The notes beneath the pieces were generated by a model. The model saw nothing but the letters and a program-made list of their open reading frames with translations. It made no database searches and was not told the DNA's origin. Both the position numbers and the translations under genes were made by a program. From Halalkalirubrum salinum (lineage in GTDB: Archaea; Halobacteriota; Halobacteria; Halobacteriales; Haloferacaceae): 34,393 bases of DNA. This document shows positions 8,355 to 17,005 of this stretch, one piece after another; positions within the stretch are counted from its first letter, which is position 1, and each line of letters starts with the position of its first letter. The DNA lies in contig NZ_SRSG01000021.1 in NCBI RefSeq assembly GCF_005543295.1, forward strand, positions 1-34,393, written 5' to 3'.

Positions 8355-8379
8355 AGCGGGCTGGGCGCGATTTGAACAC
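8355..8379 (-). repeat. Displaced 25-base copy of the tRNA-Lys 3' end (att-like scar)
   Basis: The 25 bases at 8355-8379 are identical to 8467-8491, which is the T-loop, 3' acceptor strand and two following bases of the tRNA-Lys gene, in the same orientation. The copies are 112 bases apart, with the extra one beyond the tRNA 3' end. This is the layout left by integrases that use tRNA 3' ends as attachment sites. No integrase remains between them. Confidence 0.8.
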
Positions 8380-8428
8380 TCGATCGCTCCACTCGCTCTC
8401 GATCGTTTCGCTCGCTGCGTTCAAATCG
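8368..8428. repeat. Inverted repeat of the tRNA T-loop sequence
   Basis: CGATTTGAAC (8368-8377) and its exact reverse complement GTTCAAATCG (8419-8428) flank a 41-base spacer. The left arm lies inside the tRNA-like repeat, so the T-loop sequence occurs three times within about 125 bases, once inverted. It could fold as a transcript-end hairpin or be a remnant of a more complex insertion. Confidence 0.65.
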
Positions 8429-8468
8429 GTAGCCGTTTGACTCCTCGCGTAAGTGTTCGGAGCAAAAG

Positions 8469-8542
8469 CGGGCTGGGCGCGATTTGAACACGCGACCGAC
8501 GGATTAAGAGTCCGTCGCTCTCCCTGACTGAGCTACCAGCCC
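8469..8542 (-). tRNA. tRNA-Lys (anticodon CTT)
   Basis: A 74-nt tRNA without intron. The acceptor stem GGGCTGG pairs perfectly with CCAGCCC. The D arm is GCTCAGTCAGGGAGAGC. The anticodon stem ACGGA/TCCGT holds loop CTCTTAA, giving anticodon CTT (Lys, codon AAG). The T arm is GCGTG-TTCAAAT-CGCGC, and G is the discriminator base. CCA is not encoded. A TATA-like cttttattc lies about 25 bases upstream on the minus strand, and a short T-run follows the 3' end. Confidence 0.96.
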
Positions 8543-8650
8543 TTACTCACCGCTACACGGGAGGGAATAAAAGGCGTTTCCTTCTCGATCGTCCAAGGAG
8601 GTCACCAAAACGAACGTGGTTAAGTGTCGCGGGATCACAGTGTGAGACGA

Positions 8651-10108
8651 ATGAGTGCTGGGGCAACTGGATCGTCGCAATCATCGTACGCCATTCTCGG
8701 CTGTGGGAGCGTCGGCCACGCAGTCGCAGAGGAACTCTCCTCAAGTGGCAACGATGTGTTGATCCTCGACAAAGATGAAAGCCGGGTAGAGGCGCTTCGA
8801 GATCAAGATCTCGACGCCCGCGTGCAAGATATCACCGACCCAGATGTGTATACGGTGATCGAAGATCGCGACATCGTATTGATCCTCGCTTCCAGTGTCG
8901 AGGCGAACAAAGCGGCCGTGTCGGCAATTCGCGAGCGCGGCGGTGATCAGTATATTGTCGTCCGTGCTTCCGACCCGGTCAGTGAAGACGAACTCAGAAA
9001 CCTCGGCGCAGACGTCGTCATCAATCCTTCGACAGTCATCTCCGAATCCGCGCTGCGCAGCCTCGAATCCGGCGAGCGCCAGTATAAAGCCAGACAGCTC
9101 GCAGACATCCTCGAAACAGCCGACGGGAAAATGGCAGTGTTGACTCACGACAGTCCCGATCCAGACTCTATCGCCAGCGCAACCGCCCTCCAGGCGATCG
9201 CAGCAACGTTCGATGTCGAATCAGATATCGTCTACGAGGGTGATATTGGCCATCAAGAAAATAGGGCATTCGTCAACCTCCTCGGGATCGAGTTGCACTC
9301 ACGGGCAGAGGCGGGTGACCTCTCGTCGTATGACGTCGTCGCGCTCGTTGATAATATGAACACCGGTGAGATCGACGACGATATCCCGATCGACATTTTT
9401 ATCGATCACGTCGAACCAGAAACCTCGATCGAGGCCACGTTTATCGACATCCGCACCAATGTCTCCTCGACCTCGACAATTCTAACAAAGTACCTCCAAG
9501 AATTTGATCTCAGCCCTGAAGAAGCCGTCGCAACCGCACTCTTGTACGGAATTCGGGCTGAGACGTTGGATTTCAAGCGGGATACGACACCAGCGGACCT
9601 GACCGCCGCAGCGTACCTCCACCCATTTGCGAACCACGATACACTAGAACAAGTCGAATCGCCGTCGATGTCGCCCGAAACGCTTGATGTGCTCGCCGAG
9701 GCGATCCAAAACCGGAAAGTCCAGGGGAGCCACCTGTTTTCGACGGCGGGTTTTATCAGAAACCGTGAAGCCCTGAACCAAGCAGCCCAACACCTGCTCA
9801 ATCTTGAGGGAATTACGACGTCCGCAGTGTTTGGAATTGCTGACGACACAATTTACGTCGCGGCGCGATCGAAGGACATCCGCATCAACATTGGCAACGT
9901 GCTCGAGGATGCATTCGATGGCATTGGCGAAGCGGCCGGCCACTCGACGCAGGGTAGTGTCGAAATTCCGCTTGGGATCTTCACGGGTATCGAAACGAGC
10001 GAAGACAACCGGGATACACTGCTTTCGCTCACCGAAGAGGCGGTTAGACGAAAGCTCTTCGTGGCGATGGGTGCCGATGGATCGACGGAGTCGACAAACG
10101 GCTCTTGA
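8651..10108 (+). CDS. TrkA-N / DHH-DHHA1 phosphoesterase fusion
   Basis: A 485-aa fusion. Residues 10-135 form a Rossmann TrkA-N (RCK) domain with GCGSVG (17-22) and acidic D40 ending the second strand, so NAD(H) or a nucleotide probably binds there. Residues 155-485 form a DHH/DHHA1 phosphoesterase: HDSPDPDS (166-173, motif I), D234 in ALVDN, and motif III reading IDHV (D252-H253-V254) instead of DHH. A glycine-rich AAGHSTQG motif lies in DHHA1. Relatives hydrolyse cyclic di-AMP, oligonucleotides or pAp. The RCK domain suggests a link with c-di-AMP and potassium or osmotic control, but this is inference. The ATG at 8651 is chosen over GTG 8624 because a ttaag TATA-like element sits at 8619-8623, about 28 bases upstream. 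Confidence 0.9.
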   Translation: MSAGATGSSQSSYAILGCGSVGHAVAEELSSSGNDVLILDKDESRVEALRDQDLDARVQDITDPDVYTVIEDRDIVLILASSVEANKAAVSAIRERGGDQYIVVRASDPVSEDELRNLGADVVINPSTVISESALRSLESGERQYKARQLADILETADGKMAVLTHDSPDPDSIASATALQAIAATFDVESDIVYEGDIGHQENRAFVNLLGIELHSRAEAGDLSSYDVVALVDNMNTGEIDDDIPIDIFIDHVEPETSIEATFIDIRTNVSSTSTILTKYLQEFDLSPEEAVATALLYGIRAETLDFKRDTTPADLTAAAYLHPFANHDTLEQVESPSMSPETLDVLAEAIQNRKVQGSHLFSTAGFIRNREALNQAAQHLLNLEGITTSAVFGIADDTIYVAARSKDIRINIGNVLEDAFDGIGEAAGHSTQGSVEIPLGIFTGIETSEDNRDTLLSLTEEAVRRKLFVAMGADGSTESTNGS

Positions 10109-10121
10109 CGGTACGACCTGC

Positions 10122-10412
10122 TCAGGCGACGACTTCTTCGGTCTCGTCAGGCTCTTTCAATCGTTCGATAATATCGTTAACGAGGACCACGTCTCCGACT
10201 GCCCGGACCCATCGGTACGGGAGGATAACACCGTTTTCGGGTTGGACTGTGCCTGCGAAAAGTTCACTGTTTAGTTCTCCGAGCGCGAGGCCAGTGACTG
10301 ACTGTTGATCAAGATTCAATCGGACGTCCTCAATTTCACCGACGAATACCCCATTGTTTGAGTACACTTCACGGCCGACCAGCGCCGTAATCTCGTCCAC
10401 AGATTCACTCAT
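10122..10412 (-). CDS. PRC-barrel domain protein
   Basis: A 96-aa single-domain PRC-barrel protein. The pattern is ALVGREVYSNNGVFVGEIEDVRLNLD followed by GLALGEL and the ILPYRWVRAVGDVVLV strand, as in PRC-barrel proteins next to RimM and photosynthetic reaction centre H. Haloarchaeal stand-alone members are thought to bind RNA or protein partners; the role is not established. Convergent with the DHH gene, 13 bases away. The ATG at 10412 fits a TATA-like ttatta about 25 bases upstream; an alternative ATG at 10418 adds two residues. Confidence 0.9.
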   Translation of the reverse strand: MSESVDEITALVGREVYSNNGVFVGEIEDVRLNLDQQSVTGLALGELNSELFAGTVQPENGVILPYRWVRAVGDVVLVNDIIERLKEPDETEEVVA

Positions 10413-10625
10413 ACACATGTGGTCGAAGCGTTAGCTAATAAGGGTTCGTGGTCAGATGACGGACGTCAGACGAAAGCGACAGGTTGCGATCACGATCGTC
10501 GATATCGCCGAGATAGATGTCTGGCGGCACGACAGTTGACAAACGTATCCCGGTAGAAGTACTGACATTCTCACGTCTGAAGAGCGACCAGGAGAATTTA
10601 TGTACGACCTGTCCAACAGGGAGCT

Positions 10626-13600
10626 ATGTCATCACCGAGCATCCCGGCGGACACGGATCCGTCGGACGGTGACGGATCGTACAACTACGTGAGCGAGCAG
10701 GTCGATCGCCCGGACCTCGTGGCTGCGCTCGAAGCGCGCGTCGACGGCGACGTTCGCTTCGACAGCTACAGTAAACAGCTGTACGCGACAGACGCCTCGG
10801 CGTACGAGGCGACCCCGATCGGCGTCGTCATGCCCAAGTCGACCGCCGACGTCTCGAACGTTGTCGCCTACTGCGCTGAACGAGAGATCCCAGTATTGCC
10901 GCGCGGCGGCGGAACGAGTCTCGCGGGGCAGACCGTCAGCGAGGCTGTCGTACTCGATTTTACCCGCTATATGGATTCCGTCGTCGACATCGATCCCGAC
11001 AGCGCGACCGCAACCGCCGAGGCCGGGACTCGACTCGGCGAGCTCAACGCCGAACTCGGTCCCCACGGGCTGAAGTTCGCTCCTGATCCCGCGTGGGGCG
11101 ACAGAAGTGCCATCGGTGGGGCAATAGGGAACAACTCTACCGGCGCGCACTCACTAAAATACGGCAAGACCGACTACTACGTCGAGTCCGTCGAAGCAGT
11201 CCTGGCTGACGGGACGGTCACCGAGTTCGGCGAGACCGATATCGAAACGATCCGCGAAGCGGCCGATCCCGACGCCGATTCGCTGTTGCCGCGGATCTAC
11301 GCCGCGGTGGTGTCGGTCGTCGACGACCACGCCGAGGAGATACGCGATCGATACCCCGATCTCAAACGGAACGTCTCGGGATACAACTTCGACATGCTAC
11401 TCGACGAACTCGAAGGGAAAAAACGACTTCCGGACAACTCCGGGATCGACCCCGACAGCCAACCAGGGACCGTTAACCTCGCGCGATTGCTCGCCGGCAG
11501 CGAGGGAACGCTCGCGATCGTCACCGAGGCAACGGTCTCGTTGGAGCCGGTTCCGGAGACAACCGCTGTCGCACTCTTGACGTATCCAGACATCATCGAC
11601 GCGCTCTCTGACGTCGCGCCGATCCTCGAACACGACCCCGCGGCTGTTGAGGTGATGGACGACGTACTGTTGGGACTTGCAGCCGACACAGCGGAGTTCG
11701 AAGACGTTGTGTCGCTTCTGCCCGAAAATACCGATTCGGTGTTGCTCGTTGAGTTCTACGCCGACGATGCAGAGCACGGCAGACAGCAGGTCGCAGATCT
11801 GTTGGCCGATCGGGTGCCGTCGGTCGATCCAGCCGGAACTCCTGGCGAGCGGGCCGCCGAGCGAACCGACGACGCGATCGTCGCGATCGACGCGATGGAG
11901 GCCTACGACGAGGAGACGAAAGCGAAGTTCTGGAAGATGCGAAAGTCCGGGCTCCCAATTCTTCTATCACGGACGAGCGACGAGAAACATATTGCCTACA
12001 TCGAAGACACGGCGATTCCCGCGGAGAATCTCCCGGCGTACGTCTCGGAGTTCCAAGACGTGTTGGATGGCCACGATACATTTGCGAGCTACTACGCCCA
12101 CGCGGGGCCGGGCGTGTTACACATCCGTCCGCTTGTGAACACGAAGACAGCCGAGGGGGTCGAAACGTTCGAGTCGATCGCCGACGCGGTGACAGACCTC
12201 GTCGTCAAGTACGGCGGATCCGTTTCGGGCGAACACGGCGACGGCCGCGCGCGAACCCAGTGGAACCGCAAGCTCTACGGCGACGAGCTCTGGGAAGCGT
12301 TTCGTGAGTTCAAACGCGCGTACGATCCCGACTGGATTCTCAACCCGGGGAACGTCTGCGGCGACCACGAGATGGCCGAAAATCTCCGGTTCGATCCAGA
12401 CTACGAGTTCGACACGGGCTTCGACACCGCACTCAACTGGGAGAACGAAAACGCCTACCAGGGAATGGCCGAGCTGTGTCACGGCTGCGGCGGATGTCGA
12501 GGCGATCAGGACACCGTCGGCGGGGTAATGTGTCCGACCTACCGGGCGAGCCACGAGGAGATCCAATCAACTCGCGGGCGCGCGAACATGCTCCGACAGG
12601 CGATGAGCGGCGAACTCCCCGAAGAAGAGCTACTGTCTGAGGAGTTCAAATCGGAGGTGCTCGATCTCTGTGTGAGCTGTAAGGGCTGTATGAAAGACTG
12701 CCCGAGCGGCGTCGACATGGCGAAGCTGAAAGCGGAGGTAACCCACGCCCACCACGAAGAACACGGATCGTCGCTCCGTGATAAGTTGTTCGCGAATTTT
12801 GACACGCTAGCAGGGCTCGGGAGCACGTTTGCGCCGATCGCCAACGCCGCCCCAAAGCTGCCCGGCTCGCGGGCGATCATCGAAAAGACGGTTGGTATCG
12901 CGGCAGACCGCACGCTGCCGGAGTTCCACCGGAAAACATTCATCGACTGGTTCGACGCGCGCGGCGGCGCGGCGATCGATCGCGAGGATGCCCGCCGCAG
13001 TGTGGTCCTGTTCCCCGATACGTATACGAACTACAACCGACCGGTGGCAGGCAAGGCAGCGGTGCGGGTGCTCGAAGCAGCCGACGTGCACGTACGGCTG
13101 CCCAACGAACGAATCACCGATTCGGGTCGCCCCCCATACTCGAAGGGCTTCATCGATATCGCAAAAGAAACCGCCCGTCGGAACGTCGACATTCTCGCAC
13201 CACTCGTTGAGGATGGCTACGATATCGTCGTCAACGAGCCCTCAGATGCGGTCATGTTTCAGTCAGATTATCTCGATCTCCTCTCTGGTGCCGACGTCAC
13301 GGCACTGGCGGCGAACAGCTACGGCGTGTTGGAGTATGTTGACGCCTTCCGACTCGACGAGCACATTAGCTTTGACGCCTCGGCAGCCGATCGATCCCTC
13401 ACCTACCACGGCCACTGCCACCAGAAGTCGACAAAGAAGGATCACCACGCCGTCGGTGTGCTCAGACGGGCGGGCTACGCGGTCGATCCCCTCGATTCGA
13501 CCTGTTGTGGCATGGCTGGCTCGTTCGGCTACGAGGCCGAACACCGCGAGATGAGCCGCGCGATCGGATCAATCCTGTACGATCAGGTTGATGCGAGTGA

Positions 13601-13718
13601 AGGCGATGAGGTCGTTGCTCCCGGTGCATCGTGTCGAACCCAACTCGTCGACAAGCCGGGCGCGACCGAAAAGCCAGCCCATCCGATCGAGCGGGTTGCC
13701 GACGCGGTCAGTCGGTGA
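10626..13718 (+). CDS. FAD-linked oxidase / Fe-S fusion, D-lactate (2-hydroxyacid) dehydrogenase type
   Basis: A 1030-aa fusion of GlcD-like and GlpC-like halves. Residues 55-260 form the FAD_binding_4 domain (VLPRGGGTSLAGQTV), and 270-590 the FAD-oxidase C domain, ending with GEHGDGRART and the C-terminal LNPGNV. Two Cys clusters follow: CHGCGGC near 618 and CVSCKGCMKDCP near 682, each suited to a 4Fe-4S centre. The C-terminal part holds CCG-type motifs (HGHCHQK near 929, STCCGMAG near 960). Such proteins oxidise D-lactate or related 2-hydroxyacids and pass electrons to the membrane quinone pool. Substrate is inferred; glycolate is an alternative. The TATA-like aattta lies about 28 bases before the ATG, and the gene stands alone. 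Confidence 0.93.
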   Translation: MSSPSIPADTDPSDGDGSYNYVSEQVDRPDLVAALEARVDGDVRFDSYSKQLYATDASAYEATPIGVVMPKSTADVSNVVAYCAEREIPVLPRGGGTSLAGQTVSEAVVLDFTRYMDSVVDIDPDSATATAEAGTRLGELNAELGPHGLKFAPDPAWGDRSAIGGAIGNNSTGAHSLKYGKTDYYVESVEAVLADGTVTEFGETDIETIREAADPDADSLLPRIYAAVVSVVDDHAEEIRDRYPDLKRNVSGYNFDMLLDELEGKKRLPDNSGIDPDSQPGTVNLARLLAGSEGTLAIVTEATVSLEPVPETTAVALLTYPDIIDALSDVAPILEHDPAAVEVMDDVLLGLAADTAEFEDVVSLLPENTDSVLLVEFYADDAEHGRQQVADLLADRVPSVDPAGTPGERAAERTDDAIVAIDAMEAYDEETKAKFWKMRKSGLPILLSRTSDEKHIAYIEDTAIPAENLPAYVSEFQDVLDGHDTFASYYAHAGPGVLHIRPLVNTKTAEGVETFESIADAVTDLVVKYGGSVSGEHGDGRARTQWNRKLYGDELWEAFREFKRAYDPDWILNPGNVCGDHEMAENLRFDPDYEFDTGFDTALNWENENAYQGMAELCHGCGGCRGDQDTVGGVMCPTYRASHEEIQSTRGRANMLRQAMSGELPEEELLSEEFKSEVLDLCVSCKGCMKDCPSGVDMAKLKAEVTHAHHEEHGSSLRDKLFANFDTLAGLGSTFAPIANAAPKLPGSRAIIEKTVGIAADRTLPEFHRKTFIDWFDARGGAAIDREDARRSVVLFPDTYTNYNRPVAGKAAVRVLEAADVHVRLPNERITDSGRPPYSKGFIDIAKETARRNVDILAPLVEDGYDIVVNEPSDAVMFQSDYLDLLSGADVTALAANSYGVLEYVDAFRLDEHISFDASAADRSLTYHGHCHQKSTKKDHHAVGVLRRAGYAVDPLDSTCCGMAGSFGYEAEHREMSRAIGSILYDQVDASEGDEVVAPGASCRTQLVDKPGATEKPAHPIERVADAVSR

Positions 13719-13844
13719 GGTCTACACACCGGCCGAATCCGATCGACGGAACGCAGACCGTGAGCATATGAGTGACAATCGAATAACAGGTGGATTCAAG
13801 AGGGTGGCCTGTAATTATATATTTGCCGGGGTGCCTCTGACATA

Positions 13845-13981
13845 CCGGCATTTAGGTCGTTTGGACTACCTAAGCGGCCGCCTCGACGGTTCTGCCCGGA
13901 CCGTCGATCGCTGGGTGACTTTGCCCGGGTCACCCGGCTACGCGCCCGGTCGGCTACACAGTGGCCCTCCGGGTGTTTTCT
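13845..13981 (+). ncRNA. Candidate structured RNA: hairpin array with repeated loops
   Basis: The 342-base gap between the dehydrogenase and malQ contains no convincing gene. It does hold a very strong TATA element (aattatatattt, about 13813-13824), followed by four consecutive stem-loops. Stem 1 is TTAGGT/ACCTAA (13852-13873). Stem 2 is CGACGGT/ACCGTCG (13884-13906) with loop TCTGCCCGG. Stem 3 is GGGTGAC/GTCACCC (13913-13935) with loop TTTGCCCGG. Stem 4 is CCCGG/CCGGG (13945-13973), followed by gtgttttct, a possible terminator. Loops 2 and 3 differ by one base although the stems differ. The ends are approximate. It does not match tRNA, SRP or RNase P RNA by eye. Confidence 0.5.
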
Positions 13982-14060
13982 ACTCTCCCGAGCGATCGCG
14001 CCCGTGGATGTGTGTCGTTCGATCGGAAGGTTTGACAATACTGCGCCACGTGGGGCCTGT

Positions 14061-15545
14061 ATGGCATTCACTCGATCGAGCGGTATATTTTTGCACGTAG
14101 CCTCATTGCCGAGCGAGCACGGTATCGGCGATCTCGGTGCAGGCGCACGGTCGTTCGTCGACTTTCTGGCGTTAGCCGACCAAACCTACTGGCAGTTCTG
14201 CCCGCTCGGACCTACGGATCCAGGGTTAGGAAACTCCCCGTACCAGTCGTATTCCGCGTTCGCGGGCAACCCGCTTTTCATCGATCTCCACGACCTCGTC
14301 GAGCGAGGATGGCTCGAGAACGACGAACTCGGATCTCCGGAGTTCGATCCCCATAGCGTTGACTACGATGCCGTAGAAGCCTACAAAGAGCCACTGCTCG
14401 CCAGCGCAGTATCACGGTTCGACGAGGCGGCTAGCGAGGACGAACTGAACGCAATCGATGCGTTCGTCGAGGAGAACCAGTGGGTCGACGAGTACGCGAC
14501 GTACATGGTACTCAAATCGCGCTTCGACAGCCAACCCTGGCCCGAGTGGCCCGAGGAATATCGACTCCGCTTCCAGGGGGCAATGGAGGACGCACGCGAG
14601 GAACTCGCCGCGGAGCGCCGCTATCACATCGTGACACAGTACTGGTTTGACCGTCAGTGGGCGGCGCTTCGCGAGTACGCGGCCGATCGCGGGATCGAGT
14701 TCGTCGGAGACGTCCCGATTTACGTCGGCCTCGACAGTGTGGATGTGTGGGCGAATCCAGCGGCATTCCAACTCGACGAAAACAACCAACCGACCGCTGT
14801 GGCCGGTGTGCCGCCGAATCCCGGCGACGACGGCCAGCGATGGGGAAATCCGTTGTACGACTGGGATCGGCTGGCAGAATCGGAGTACGGTTGGTGGCTC
14901 GATCGCATCCGGCGGCTGTTCGACCTCGTCGACGTTACCCGTCTGGACCACTTCCAGGGTTTTCACGAGTATTGGGCGATTCCAGCAGCGTCGGACAACG
15001 CCGGCGACGGCGAGTGGCGCGATGGCCCCGGCGCAGCCTTCTTCGAGACGGTTGCAGACGAACTCGGTCGCGTGCCGTTTATTGCCGAAGATCTCGGCTT
15101 CCCCGACGAAGAACTGTTCGCGCTGATGGATCAGTTCGATCTGCCCGGAATGCGCGTTCCGTTGTACGCCGATTGGTGTCAACAGGGGTCCATGCACCAG
15201 CCGATCGAATACCCCGAGAACGTCGTCGCTTACACCTCGACACACGACACGAACACCGTCGTCGGCTACTATGAGACGCTCGGGGCCAGACAGCGAGAGT
15301 GTCTGCACTACAATCTTGGCACGGGGGGGAACGATATCGCGTGGTCGATGATCGACGCGGTATGGGACTCTGCGGCCGTGATCGCGATCACACCGATGTG
15401 GGACCTGCTCGGCTTGGGCTCGGAGGCACGGTACAACACGCCTGGAAGCCTCGAGGGCAATTGGAAATGGCGCTGTACCGAGGAAGGCTTCGATCGAGCG
15501 ATCGCCGACCGACTCGCCGAACTCACGCGACGACGCAGTCGCTGA
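14061..15545 (+). CDS. malQ: 4-alpha-glucanotransferase (GH77)
   Basis: A 494-aa MalQ/amylomaltase that transfers alpha-1,4-glucan segments in glycogen and maltodextrin metabolism in the cytosol. It starts with the family hallmark SSGIFLHVASLPSEHGIGDLG. Catalytic residues are visible: nucleophile Asp296 in VTRLDHFQGF, acid/base Glu343 in FIAEDLG, and Asp396 in TSTHDTNTV. NSPYQSYSAFAGNP (58-71) is also diagnostic. The ATG at 14061 is chosen because homology begins there and a ttgacaata element lies about 25 bases upstream; an in-frame extension to 14004 is not supported. The final codons are part of a 40-base tandem duplication. Confidence 0.96.
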   Translation: MAFTRSSGIFLHVASLPSEHGIGDLGAGARSFVDFLALADQTYWQFCPLGPTDPGLGNSPYQSYSAFAGNPLFIDLHDLVERGWLENDELGSPEFDPHSVDYDAVEAYKEPLLASAVSRFDEAASEDELNAIDAFVEENQWVDEYATYMVLKSRFDSQPWPEWPEEYRLRFQGAMEDAREELAAERRYHIVTQYWFDRQWAALREYAADRGIEFVGDVPIYVGLDSVDVWANPAAFQLDENNQPTAVAGVPPNPGDDGQRWGNPLYDWDRLAESEYGWWLDRIRRLFDLVDVTRLDHFQGFHEYWAIPAASDNAGDGEWRDGPGAAFFETVADELGRVPFIAEDLGFPDEELFALMDQFDLPGMRVPLYADWCQQGSMHQPIEYPENVVAYTSTHDTNTVVGYYETLGARQRECLHYNLGTGGNDIAWSMIDAVWDSAAVIAITPMWDLLGLGSEARYNTPGSLEGNWKWRCTEEGFDRAIADRLAELTRRRSR

Positions 15546-15618
15546 GTGGCCATCAAACAGCTAATCCGCACAGAGCGATCGCTGAGTGGCCATCGACCAC
15601 CTGATCAGCACTGCGCGA
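15539..15618 (+). repeat. 40-base imperfect tandem duplication at the malQ 3' end
   Basis: The 40 bases at 15539-15578, which include the malQ stop codon, are repeated at 15579-15618. The first 16 bases (TCGCTGAGTGGCCATC) are identical and the rest is partly matched (for example CAGAGCGA against CTGCGCGA). The duplication fills most of the gap before the next promoter. Confidence 0.75.
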
Positions 15619-15671
15619 TCGACGAGTGCCGACACGCGAACACCAATAATCCTGGCCGCTATTGGGACCGT

Positions 15672-16940
15672 ATGGACGCGCTCTCTTCACTACAGGCGGA
15701 CCACGATCGACTCAAAACCGACATCGAGACCACCGCGTCGTTCGGCGCGATCGAAGCAGAATCGGGTCGCGGCCGAACCGTCCTCGCGGGGACACCGGCG
15801 AATAAATCGGCCCGCGACTATTTTGTCTCGCGGCTCGACGACGCCGGCCTCGACGTCACGATCGATGCGATCGGCAACATCACTGGACGGTGGTGTCCCG
15901 ACTCCACAGATCCGGACGCCGACCCGATCGCGGCGGGGAGCCATTTGGATTCGGTACCCGAGGGCGGGATCTTCGACGGCCCGCTCGGTGTCTACGCAGC
16001 GCTTGAGGCGGTGCGAACGCTACAGGACGCAGAGATTGAGCCAGCCCGTCCGATCGATGTGGTCTCGTTCACCGAAGAAGAAGGCCAACGCTTCAGCGAC
16101 GGGTTGCTCGGTTCGTCTGTTGCCGTGGGCGATCGCTCCGTCGAGGGGGCACTGGCGCTGACCGACCACGAAGGGACGACCCTCCGAGAGGCGTTGACAG
16201 AAATTGGTTACGACGGGACAGGGCTCATTGACCCAGCGGGGTGGGATGGGTGGTTCGAACTTCACGTTGAACAGGATACCGTGCTCGAAACGGCCGACGT
16301 ACCAGTTGGCGTTGTGACGACGATTACCGGAATCGCTCACTGTCACGTGTCGATCGCTGGTGAGGCGAACCACGCCGGCGCGACGCCGATGGGCGATCGA
16401 ACCGACGCACTTGCAGCGGCCGCTGAAGTGGTGTTGGCCGTCGAGTCCGCAGCGAACCAACTCGTCGCCGACGAAAGCGAATCCGCAGTTGGCACAGTCG
16501 GATCGTTGTCTGTGTCGCCGAATGCGACGAACGTTGTCCCCGGGGAAGTCTCACTTGGCGTCGACATCCGCGACGTGCGGTACGCGTCAATAGAGTCGTT
16601 GGTCGAGACGACGAAGGAAACGCTGGATCAAATCGAGCGCGAACGCGGCGTCGAAACAGCGATCGAACGTCCGTTTGACCTCCAGCCGCGGCCGATGAGC
16701 GATCGCCTCCGGACCTTCGCCCACGATGCCGCGGAGGCACTGGAGATTGGTGCGATCGACCTCCATTCTGGGGCGGCCCACGACACGATGTACATTGCAG
16801 ACGTGACCGACGCAGCGTTGTTGTTTGCGCCGTCGCGAGACGGCATCTCACACAATCCCCGTGAATACACCGACTGGGCGGACTGTACGGCCGCGGCGAG
16901 TGTACTCGCAGGGGCGATCGGGCGGGCCGCAACCGAGTGA
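15672..16940 (+). CDS. M20-family Zn-dependent hydrolase (N-carbamoyl-L-amino-acid hydrolase / allantoate amidohydrolase type)
   Basis: A 422-aa two-metal amidohydrolase. Metal ligands and catalytic residues are His91 in GSHLDSV, Asp102 in GIFDGPLG, the FTEEEGQRF motif (133-141), His198 in FELHVEQ and a C-terminal His in SGAAHDTMYIA. The dimerisation domain starts near HAGATPMGDR. Relatives remove the carbamoyl group from N-carbamoyl amino acids or degrade ureides; the exact substrate is not set by sequence. The ATG at 15672 fits the start of homology and a caataat element about 25 bases upstream. Frames extending upstream enter the malQ-derived repeat and are rejected. Confidence 0.92.
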   Translation: MDALSSLQADHDRLKTDIETTASFGAIEAESGRGRTVLAGTPANKSARDYFVSRLDDAGLDVTIDAIGNITGRWCPDSTDPDADPIAAGSHLDSVPEGGIFDGPLGVYAALEAVRTLQDAEIEPARPIDVVSFTEEEGQRFSDGLLGSSVAVGDRSVEGALALTDHEGTTLREALTEIGYDGTGLIDPAGWDGWFELHVEQDTVLETADVPVGVVTTITGIAHCHVSIAGEANHAGATPMGDRTDALAAAAEVVLAVESAANQLVADESESAVGTVGSLSVSPNATNVVPGEVSLGVDIRDVRYASIESLVETTKETLDQIERERGVETAIERPFDLQPRPMSDRLRTFAHDAAEALEIGAIDLHSGAAHDTMYIADVTDAALLFAPSRDGISHNPREYTDWADCTAAASVLAGAIGRAATE

Positions 16941-17005
16941 GCCGATACAGGCCCTCAACACCGATTTCGAAAGCCGAATACGTCAAGAACACTTGAAACC
17001 AAACG

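Noticed and set aside
10456-10539. 27-codon ATG frame between the PRC-barrel and dehydrogenase genes
   Set aside because: Too short, no clear promoter, no recognisable pattern; the 207-base gap otherwise shows nothing.
11593-12081. Arg/Pro-rich open frames opposite the dehydrogenase gene
   Set aside because: Composition is basic and arginine-rich, unlike haloarchaeal proteins, and the plus-strand gene is certain.
13852-13873. TTAGGT...ACCTAA as another copy of the metal-type operator
   Set aside because: The spacing between arms is 10 to 12 bases rather than 4, and it sits downstream of the TATA box within a hairpin series, so an RNA stem is the better reading.
13768-14100. Open frame across the gap before malQ (MSDNRITGGF...)
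   Set aside because: It is basic and Gly/Pro/Arg-rich with no family pattern, overlaps malQ and coincides with RNA-like stem-loops.
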